Below are positions 55,850-64,000 of a stretch of DNA of 64,000 nt, piece by piece. Position numbers and translations under genes: made by a program. The stretch's first letter is position 1; every line of letters starts with the position of its first letter. A model generated the notes under the pieces. The model had not been told where the DNA came from. It saw nothing but the letters and a program-made list of their open reading frames with translations, and made no database searches. Source of the DNA: Atriophallophorus winterbourni (taxonomy: Eukaryota > Platyhelminthes > Trematoda > Plagiorchiida > Microphallidae); assembly GCA_013407085.1 (NCBI GenBank), contig JACCGJ010001805.1, positions 36,849 to 100,848 on the forward strand, written 5' to 3'.

Positions 55850-58800
55850 ATGGATCGCTTCCTGAGACCGAATCGATTCGACACTGACCCGAACACACCA
55901 GATAGCTCACGTCATTGGACGCACTGGTATTGCACATTCTCTAACTTCCTGACCTCAATTGCTGAACTGAAACCCGACAAACTCAACACTCTCATCAACT
56001 ATGTTTCACCGAACGTGTATAGTCTAATATCAGACTGTGTCACTTACGAATCTGCCATTTCAGTTTTGCAGAAAACATATGTTAAACCAACGAATGAAGT
56101 CTTTGCCCGACACAGTTTGTTTACGTGTAAACAAGAATCCAGTCAAAATATCGACCAATTCGTTCTAAAGCTCAATTCTCTGGCCAAGGATTGTAACTTT
56201 CAAGAAGTCACGGCAGAACAGCATCGCGATCAGGCTGTGCAAGTTTCTTTCATTTCTGGTATTCACTCAAATACTGTACGCCTCCGTTTGTTAGAAATGA
56301 GATCAATGGATCTACGTTCGGCTATTGAGCAGGCGAAAATTCTCGAAGCTGCACAGACGCATTCTTTATCGTACGCCGTTACTGATCCGAATTGTTGTGC
56401 ATTTGTGGATGCTAAAAATGATCCGACTATATCCTTGACCAATCCACCTTCAACTGATCATAATGTTCTTTCTAGTGTCAGCAGTGATACATGCTTCTTC
56501 TGTGGATACGGACGCCACCCCCGAAATAAATGTCCCGCTAGAGAATCAGTCTGTCGCAAATGTGGTAAAACGGGCCATTTTCAAAAATTTTGTCGATCCA
56601 AGTACTCACAGAAGTCCCCGCGATCGACTGCGAGTGCAATCCTTTCCTCAGTGGGTGCAGCTGCTCCCTCTTGCTTATCCTCTGCGATTGTGCCCGTTGT
56701 CATTAACGGAGTTCCTTTCCAAGCTTTAATTGACACTGGCAGTTCGGAAAGTTTTATTTCACACTCGGCATCTCAGAAGTTGAAAGCACCCATTTTTGCA
56801 TCGCGTCACGATATAACTTTGGCCTCGACCAGTTTCTCCAGTCAAACTAAAGGACACTGTTTTGTGTTACTGCATTACCAATCTGATAGTTACCATAATG
56901 TTAGGTTGTCTATCCTGGATGACCTATGCGCTGACATCCTACTCGGTCATGACTTTTTACGGCAACATAAAAGTGTCGAAATTCATTTTCACGGAGAAAA
57001 ACCTACACTTTCCGTTTGCGGTCTTGCTGCCATGAAGATTGAACCACCTTCTCTCTTCGAACACTTGACTCGTGATTGCAAGCCAATCGCCATCAAGTCA
57101 AGGCGCCACTCGCCGCAAGATCAGACTTTTATTCAAAATGAAATTCGTTCACTTTTGAAAGAAAATATCATAGAACCTTCTCGATCACCGTTGCGATCCC
57201 AAGTGCTAGTTACTTCCAACGATAATCACAAAAAGCGTTTGGTAATTGACTATAGTCAAACAATAAATCGTTTCACTTTACTCGATGCTTATCCGCTTCC
57301 ACATATAGATGACCTGATACAAAAAGTCGCGTCTTACCGTGTGTTCAGCACCGTGGATCTTAAAAGTGCATATCATCAGATCCCGATTCATGCGTCTGAT
57401 AAAACATATACTGCTTTAGAGGCCTGTGGAAATCTGTACCAGTTTTGTCGAATCCCTTTTGGGGTCACCAACGGTGTCGCCGTTTTTCAACGAATCATGG
57501 ATACACTGATAAAGGAAGCGAATCTGAGGGACACCTTTGCTTATTTAGACAATGTCACTATCTGTGGAAAAACATCATCCGATCATGACAAAAATTTATC
57601 CAGATTCATGATGGCTGTCGAGTCCTACGGAATTACTCTGAACCCAGACAAATCTACTCTCGCAGCATCCAAAATAAACCTCCTCGGTTATGAAATTTCT
57701 AATGGATCTATTCGACCAGATGCCGAACGTTTTCGATGTATTCGAGAACTGGAACCACCCAATAGTTTAAAGTCACAACAGCGGATCGTCGGCTTATTTG
57801 CCTATTATTCCCAATGGTTACCAAAATTCTCGGAAAAAGTTCATGATCTGATCCATAACAAAACTTTTCCACTTCCAAGAAATATTCTAAACATATTCGA
57901 ATCATTGAAGCTAGAATTAGAGAATGCCGCTCTGACTGCCGCTCTGACTGGTTGTCGAGACGGACGCTTCAGAGGTAGCCATTGCGGCCATTTTGAGCCA
58001 ACAAGGGAAACCCGTTGCTTTTTTCTCCCGAACCCTTTCTCCAGCCGAGCGCAAGTATCCAGCTGTGGAAAAAGAAGCCTATGCTATCGTGGAAGCTGTC
58101 AAGAAATGGCGGCATCATCTGATTGGCAGTCACTTCAAATTGGTAACCGATCAACGCTCAGTCGCGTTCATGTATGACATTCAACACAAAAGCAAGATGA
58201 AGAATGACAAAATTCTTCGTTGGCGTCTGGAATTAACCGATTTCCATTATGACGTGGTTTACCGTCCTGGAAATGAAAATCTTGCTGCTGACGCTCTTTC
58301 CAGACGTTGCTCGGCCATGTCATGTGATATTAATAAATTGCGTGAACTTCACGAAAAACTGTGCCATCCTGGAATTACTCGCATGTTACATTTTATTCGG
58401 GCAAGAAATTTACCTTACTCTGTCTCCGACGTGAAACAAATGGTCAACCAATGTCGAAGTTGTTCAGAAGTCAAACCGAAGTTTTATAATTCTCCTCCCG
58501 TCAACCTCGTTAAAGCTACTCAACCTTTCGAGCGCTTGAGCATTGACTTCAAAGGTCCGCTGCCATCTAAATCTAATAACAGATATCTTCTGACGTGTAT
58601 TGACGAGTACTCACGTTTTCCTTTCGCATTCTCATGTTCCGAAATGACTGCATCTGTTGTGAGCGATTGTCTGACCCAACGTTTTGCGATTTTCGGCATG
58701 CCAGCATATATACATTCTGACAGAGGAGCGGCTTTCATGTCCCAGGAACTTCGAAACTTCCTACACGATAAGGGAATAGCAACGAGTCGCACAACCAGCT

Positions 58801-59425
58801 ACAATCCACAAGGCAATGGACAGGTTGAACGACTGAATGGAACACTTTAGAGGACGATTCAGCTTGCGCTAAAATCAAAGAATCTGCCAATCAGTCACTG
58901 GGAAGATGTTCTCCTGCAAGCATTACACTCGATTCGATCCTTATTATGCACAGCTACTAACGCCACTCCTCATGAACGTATATTCTCGTACTGCCGAAAG
59001 TCTACAACTGGCGTATCCCTTCCCACTTGACTAAGTTCTCCCGGCCCCGTGCTACTGAGAAAATATAACCGCACATCTAAATACGATCCCGTCGCGGAGG
59101 AAGTGGACCTACTTGAGTGTAATCAACAATATGCCATCGTTCGGCTACCTGATGGAAGAGAGGATACGGTTTCATTGAGACATTTGGCACCTCTCGGTAA
59201 TTGCTCAACTCTCCCACCTTAACTTGATCCTACATTGTTCGAGCAGATAGAAAATGGCGTGACCGATTCCAATAATGCAGACGCCGGCTATGTAGTGCCT
59301 GACATGGAGCCTTGTCAAGCAGAGCTAACTGAATCAAATCCGACACAATCCCATCCGGATGTGAATCAAATATCGATAGAGCAACAACGTGTGCGTCCGT
59401 ACCAACTTCGGAATCGCGAGGCCTA
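55850..59425 (+). pseudogene. gypsy 2 gag-pol polyprotein, broken
   Basis: Gag to about 56480; two CX2CX4HX4C knuckles (CFFCGYGRHPRNKC and CRKCGKTGHFQKFC, 56490-56600); protease ALIDTGSSESF (about 56725); RT from SLLKENIIEPSRSPL (about 57150), STVDLKSAYHQIPI (about 57350), the catalytic region AYLDNVTI (about 57540); RNase H PVAFFSRTLSPAERKYPAVE (about 58010) and NLAADALSRR; integrase zinc region from LHEKLCHPGITRM (about 58350) and core IDFKGPLPS, SDRGAAF, PQGNGQVERLNGT. The frame shifts near 57940 at a duplicated GCCGCTCTGACT. Stops occur at 58850, about 59030 and 59220. The RT box has Asn for the second catalytic Asp. Confidence 0.9.
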
Positions 59426-59517
59426 ATCCATTCAGATATATATAATCACCGTTTTTCGCCATCACCACCTACATCCGAACCCCCCTTAATTCCTTTACTC
59501 TTTCGCGCCGGGAAGAA

Positions 59518-59663
59518 TGTAGTATGTTTGTTTGTATATGTTATTGTACCCCACTAAACTCTTTCTTTGTTTTACAGCCTGTACTCTAGTTCCAAGTTCG
59601 ATAAAGCCCACATTCAAGGCCTTTGTCTTCTCACTGTTCTCCTGATCGCTTGAGCTCATTACA
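59518..59663 (+). repeat. gypsy 2 right LTR, 146 bp
   Basis: Starts TGTAGTATG and ends GAGCTCATTACA. The 3' 90 bp (CCTGTACTCTAGTTCCAAGT and onward) match the left LTR closely. It is shorter because it lacks the C-run expansion and the A-rich stretch. Confidence 0.88.
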
Positions 59664-61947
59664 GCAGTATGCCTCCGTGTACTGTCTGGAAGACAGTGAT
59701 CCTCCTTCTGTCTCTAATAACAGTGAGGTGTTGTCTGATCTTGATGTAGATGTAGAGACTGTTAGACACCTGTTGGAACAGTTGGACACACAATCCGCGC
59801 CAGGACCAGACGGTATTCATCCGTTGGTTTTACGAGCACTATCAGAAGTGTTGTGCGTTTCGCTGTCCAGGTTGTTTACAAAATCTGTAACATTAGGGGT
59901 CTTGCCACAAGAATGGAAACAGGGTATTATTAAACCTTTGCGCCGAGACTGGACCGTTGCGCCGAGACTGGACCTTGACGTGGTGCAGCGGCTTGCGTGC
60001 CTCGATGATCCATTGAGCTATACTGGGTGATGTCTTCGTGGCATCTTCAGAGTTACTCATACCAGGTTGGTCAATGGTGAGAAGCCAGACAAACACAGTC
60101 TCCTTGTCTCCTTGTCCCTCGCGGACATTGTATACCAGAAGAGGCGTACGAATCCGCAAAGATCACCGGCTCGACTGGTTGGGATGATGTCGGGAGTCCC
60201 TGCTTGGTCTCTACCTCGCGAATGGCTTGTGAACCGTACCTACAGTATCCGGCCCCGATAGGTGCGATCCTTAATCTCGCTCCGCTGCCTTGCGGGTTAG
60301 GCTTTCGGGCCAAAGGCTTGAGGTGGAAGTCCTCAAGATCAACCCCTCTACTTCGGCCTGGGCAACCGGGTAGTATCACGCCCACACCCAAATTGATTGG
60401 GTGGCACTTTGTCATTTTTAAATGATTGTGTAAAAATATATAAATATATATATTGTGCTTACTCTTCTATAGAAGCCGTAGCAATTTAAGTCCCACCCTT
60501 CCCCATCTTTTAGGATTTTACTTTTTCATGGTTGTATGGCAGTTAAGCATTCGGTACGTGCTACCGGTGTATTGCTGTCTTCGATGATGATGATGATGAG
60601 AGCACTTTCTTTTGGAGTGTGGGCGTTGGTGTCCACATCAACATGGATTCACCAAAAATCGCTCATGCGTAGGCAATCTGCTCCTGGCGCGAGAAAGTTG
60701 GTGTGCTGTGACTGATTCTGGTCAAGCAGTCGATGTCATTTTCATGGACTTCAGTAAGGCGTTCGACCGCGTGCCCCACCGCCGATTGCTCGTCAAGCTG
60801 GAGGGTTTGGGTATTCAAGGTTGTCTACTTAAATGGATCGAGGCATTCATCTCAGGGCGGTCAAACCGTGTAGAGGTGAATGGAGTTTTGTCTTCAGAGA
60901 TGATAGCAGGCTCCGGAGTGCCGCAGGGATCTGTCCTTGGCCCATTGTTATTCAAAGTTTTCGTGAATGATATTCCGGACGCGGTAGCGATCGATTGTCT
61001 TTTATTCGCGGATGATCTGAAACTGTGGGCCTCTGTCAGTTCCTGCGATGGCCACAAGCAACCGCAACAAGCAGTTGATGACTTAGTCAGTTGGACACAT
61101 CGCTGGTCACTGCCTATCAATGAGGACAAGACATGGTCATGCGCATAAACTCCGATGACACTGGTGGTGAATACTTTCTTGGAGGTAAGCCTGTTAGAGC
61201 GGTGACAGTCGAAAAAGCCTTAGGGATTCTGGTTATGGATTCCTTGAAGTCGAAGGCTGACACTTGCCGGAGAATAGGCAGCGCTACCAGGATGCTCTAG
61301 GCGATTCGGCGTTCCTTTGCGTCTATTACCCCGCAAATGTTCCAGACACTTTTCTCTGTGTACATTCGTCCTCTGTTGGAATATGGGCTGCCTGTTGCAT
61401 TTCCTCAGTCCAAAGGCGAATGCGACTCCTTGGAGAGGGTACAAAGGAAGGGCACTAAGATGGTTTGTGGAATGCGCCAACTCGCGTACGAGGATAGGAG
61501 GAGCTTGCTGAAACTCTACCCCCTAGAGCTTCGAAGGGAAATATATGACCTGCTCCTGACACGCCGTATTCTTCTCGGTCAATATGGAGACGAGTTCCTC
61601 CAGTACTTCCGATTAGTAGGTGAGTCGAGGACACGTGGACATGACTTTAAGTTGCAGAAGCCTAGAAGGCTGAAGCTGAGTAATGCGAGCACGCTATCCA
61701 CGCGGGGGGTGAACACTTGGAACTCTCTACCGAAAGAGCTCCTGTCTCTACCATCTGAACAGCTATTCAAAAGCGCGTTGGATCAGCATTTGTTGAGACG
61801 GATGGACTTGATCCCCGGAGTGATATAGTGGTGTTCCTCTACTCTCAGGGTTTGCCTTGTCAGCAGAAGTCGCCCATGTCTATTATTGTGATGAAGCTCA
61901 AACGGGATTTTATCCCTTCTGCTTTCGATTCAGAAGAAGAAGAAGTC
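59664..61947 (+). mobile_element. CR1-like LINE (family C), 5'-truncated, best copy
   Basis: RT begins DVDVETVRHLLEQLDTQSAP and LPQEWKQGIIKPL (59745-59940), is interrupted by repeat F (59941-60605), resumes HQHGFTKNRSCVGNLLLARE (60640), FMDFSKAFDRVPHRRLL, GSGVPQGSVLGPLLF, the catalytic FADDLKLW (about 61010), then after a frameshift SVYIRPLLEYGLPVAFPQSK (61355) to the C-terminus at 61828. The 3' UTR ends GAAGAAGAAGAAGT (about 61947), as in the minus copy at 23190-25900. Confidence 0.88.
59941..60605 (+). mobile_element. repeat family F, longest copy, inserted in LINE C
   Basis: Interrupts the LINE C RT frame and ends in a (GAT)n tail (about 60584-60600), so it probably retrotransposed. A fragment lies on the minus strand at 54340-54540. 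No long coding frame is convincing. At its 5' edge CGCCGAGACTGGACC is repeated within 40 bp. About 60 codons of LINE C RT between the flanks are also missing, so a simple insertion is not the whole story. Confidence 0.7.
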
Positions 61948-63400
61948 TGATAAAAATGAAGATCAAGGCGTTTTTTAAAAAGTATTAGGGATGGGGCATA
62001 AATAACCGAAAGGGGGAGTGCGTTCCAAGCACGAGGAATCTGGATGGCAAATGAGTGTCTGCGGCAGTCCAATCTACTGTGCAAATGTGCCAACTTCAAG
62101 TGATGACCACGATTTGCTGAGTATGGGGCCATTGTAAGCATACCTCTACATAGGTGAGTTTCTTCCGTCAATATCCATTACGCAAGGATCAGATCGCCTC
62201 GGATACGACGATAGTTTGTAGAGAATAATTGTAGAGTTGTAAGACGTTTCTCGTAGCTGACGAAGCTAAGCCCCTTAACAAGCTTTGTAGAACGTCTCTG
62301 CGGCTGTTCTAGGGCGTGATGGTCACGTTTCAACCATGGGTTCCAGACGGAGAGAGCATACTCCAAGTGTGGCCTGATGTACGCCTGAAAAAGAAACGGG
62401 AAGAAACGTGGATCGATTGGTCCGAACGCACGTTTTAAAAGCCCAACGTTTCTATTTGCCACGGTTGAAGCTCTACTACACTGAGCAGAGCAGCCCAAGT
62501 CATTTTGTATAATCACCCTAAGATCTTTTTCTGGCATCGTGACAGCGAGCATCTTGCCACCCAGATTATAGCCAGGGTCGTCAGGAAGACGAATGCGTAA
62601 TGCGTAGCATTTGTCAGTGTTGAATGGTAAGCGATTGATCGTAGACCATGCGTGTAATGAATCCAGGTCGAACTGAAGTTTCCTTTTATCGCTGGGTGAG
62701 TTGATGACCGGCCAAATCTTGATATCATCCGCGAACAGGAGAAATGGTAATTCGACGTACCCACCAATGTCGTCGATAAATATCAAAAATAAAGGCGGGC
62801 CAAGAACGGACCCTTGAGGTACTTCACACCGAATTGGGAATTGCTCTGAAAGGGTCTGTCTAACACGCACCCAAAGGTTTTGCGAACGTAAAAATGCAGC
62901 AACACGGGTGGAATACCTAGTGCTTGAAGCTTGTTAAGCAATATCACATGGTCAACTCGGTCAAATGCCTTAGAGAAATCCAAGTAAATGACGTCCACAC
63001 CCTGACCTTCATCAGCAGCTTTAGTCCAGTAGTCTCTGGCTAAAAGCAAATTAGTGGTACAAGAATGCCCTCTACGAAATCCATGTTGTTCTGCAGCGAT
63101 GAAATAGGAACTATTCACAAAAGCCATAATTTCATCGGCAACAATCGCTTCCATCACACTGGGAGAAGGGTAACTGGACGGTAATTGGCAGAATCAGTAC
63201 GGCTTCCACCCTTGAAAATGGGAGTGATGATACCTTCCTTCCAGTAGGGACTTCAGAGTTATCCGTCAATTTTTGGAAATATGCCGCGAGCGGTTTGCAA
63301 AGTTGATCGGCAACTGCACACAATGCTTTCGGTGTGATACTGTCAATATCCGGTAATGAGTTGAGTCGAAGTTGCATGATTTTTTCTCGAACTTTTCGAT
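61948..63400 (-). mobile_element. CR1-like LINE (family D), 5'-truncated
   Basis: The minus strand encodes RLNSLPDIDSITPKALCAVA (about 63360), QHGFRRGHSCTTNLLLARDY (about 63085), VIYLDFSKAFDRVDHVILLN, CEVPQGSVLGPPLFLIFIDD, the catalytic FADDIKIW (about 62730), INRLPFNTDKC, FQAYIRPHLEYALSVWNPWL and the C-terminal FAIQIPRAWNALPLSV. Frameshifts occur near 63170, 62850 and 62180. Its 3' end meets the 3' end of LINE C at about 61947. Confidence 0.88.
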
Positions 63401-63420
63401 GTTATAGCCCAGCAGGATGG

Positions 63421-63700
63421 TTAACCATCATTGTAGTCTGTTTGCTGTGTAGACAGTAGTGCCCTTTTTGATTCCAAATTGGCAAGCAACGGTTTATGAT
63501 CCGTCAACAGTGTGAATTTCCGGTCATATAGCATCTTATGAGATTTCTTGACAGCGAAGATGATGGCAAACGCCTCTTTCTCGATTTGGCTGTAATTCCG
63601 TTCAGCTGCTATGAGTGACCGTGTACACTCCACCTGACCCCCTCTATTGACTATCCTATGGTTAACTTTTAAGCTCAGCTTTTTGTACCACAATATACTA
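63421..63700 (-). mobile_element. gypsy RNase H fragment
   Basis: The minus strand encodes [20 protein letters not shown] (about 63600) and [12 protein letters not shown] (about 63500), the RNase H region of a gypsy element related to gypsy 1 (compare RNYGQIEKEAIAFV). It is an isolated scrap. Confidence 0.8.
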
Positions 63701-63787
63701 TTGACACACGACGTTTATTTTTTGTTTTTCATTATAGTTTATGACCGATCAAAAAATAATGACATTCGAGACCAAACCTTCCACATG

Positions 63788-64000
63788 GTATGATGATATG
63801 GCATGAAAACACAAGCCTGATCCAGACAAAGTGCAGCACAGTCACTGACTGCACGTGGGCTAAGATACTGTCAGGTTGCCCAGGCCTAGACCGATATGAG
63901 GAAGAAAAAAGAACACGAAATGGTAGTGAGACTCCAGCCTGTTTCAGCATGCAGCTCACTACCTCTGGCCAATCAAGTTAGCACGGTGTTAGCCGCACAG
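63788..64000 (-). mobile_element. SINE-like repeat, near full length, runs off the window
   Basis: The reverse complement reads CTGTGCGGCTAACACCGTGC, AGTGAGCTGCATGCTGAAAC, TAGGCCTGGGCAACCTGAC, AGTATCTTAGCCCACGTGC, then a tail ACTTTGTCTGGATCAGGC and CTTGTGTTTTCATGCC. The head reaches the window edge and is probably cut. Confidence 0.7.

Larger units (their letters stand above)
55602..59663 (+). mobile_element. gypsy-type LTR retrotransposon 2, with both LTRs
   Basis: Two related LTRs (55602-55823 and 59518-59663), each starting TGTA and ending ATTACA, flank a gag-pol region. A purine run GGGAAGAA just before the right LTR fits a polypurine tract. Domain order is gag, two zinc knuckles, protease, RT, RNase H, integrase, which is gypsy (Metaviridae) order without an env gene. 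The 5-bp flanks (GGGCG and GCAGT) do not match, so no target-site duplication is evident. Several stops and one frameshift make it inactive. Confidence 0.92.

Noticed and set aside
55602..59663. Gypsy element 2 as an endogenous retrovirus
   Set aside because: No envelope-like frame lies between the integrase and the right LTR. The 59235-59426 frame is a polar tail of pol with no signal peptide or membrane segment.

Overview
This is a nuclear window from a multicellular animal, most likely a flatworm and probably a trematode (fluke). The evidence is two conserved host genes split by GT..AG introns, several introns of only 29-43 nt at the 5' ends of those genes, a background crowded with decayed non-LTR retrotransposons (CR1-like and RTE-like) and two gypsy LTR elements, and no bacterial gene organisation. 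The species cannot be fixed from the sequence alone.

Layout. 1-9.9 kb: decayed LINE pieces and unassigned DNA, plus a 273-bp foldback element with 39-bp perfect inverted termini (7948-8220). 10.0-18.5 kb: an eight-exon minus-strand gene for a 483-residue coiled-coil protein that resembles IQCE (a ciliary, Hedgehog-related protein) but shows no IQ motif. 18.5-28.9 kb: repeats, including minus-strand LINE copies. 28.86-38.1 kb: a large imperfect palindrome with arms of 2.34 and 2.32 kb around a 4.6-kb loop of two LINEs. The right arm holds the real last exon of PRPF18; the left arm holds a duplicated orphan copy of it. 37.7-47.3 kb: the complete six-exon PRPF18 gene (minus strand, 384 codons), with a 7.1-kb intron full of LINE debris. 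47.6-64.0 kb: a nest of transposons, namely RTE-like LINE pieces, a decayed gypsy element interrupted by a short SINE-like repeat, a second gypsy element with recognisable LTRs (55.6-59.7 kb), and two LINEs lying tail to tail (59.7-63.4 kb).

The host content is therefore two minus-strand genes: PRPF18 (second-step pre-mRNA splicing factor, nucleus) and the IQCE-like gene (probably cilium or centrosome). Nothing suggests they work together. All other coding capacity belongs to retrotransposons, nearly all broken by stops, frameshifts or deletions. The least decayed are a CR1-like LINE at 31.2-34.3 kb, whose ORF2 looks broken by one 8-bp deletion, and the LTR element at 55.6-59.7 kb.

The observations most worth following are the palindrome, with its uneven arm divergence and captured splicing-factor exon; the run of ultra-short introns, four of five of length 3n+2; and a SINE-like family whose 3' tail matches the 3' end of an RTE-like LINE in the same window. 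Protein family calls rest on remembered family features and motif reading; no database search was run.
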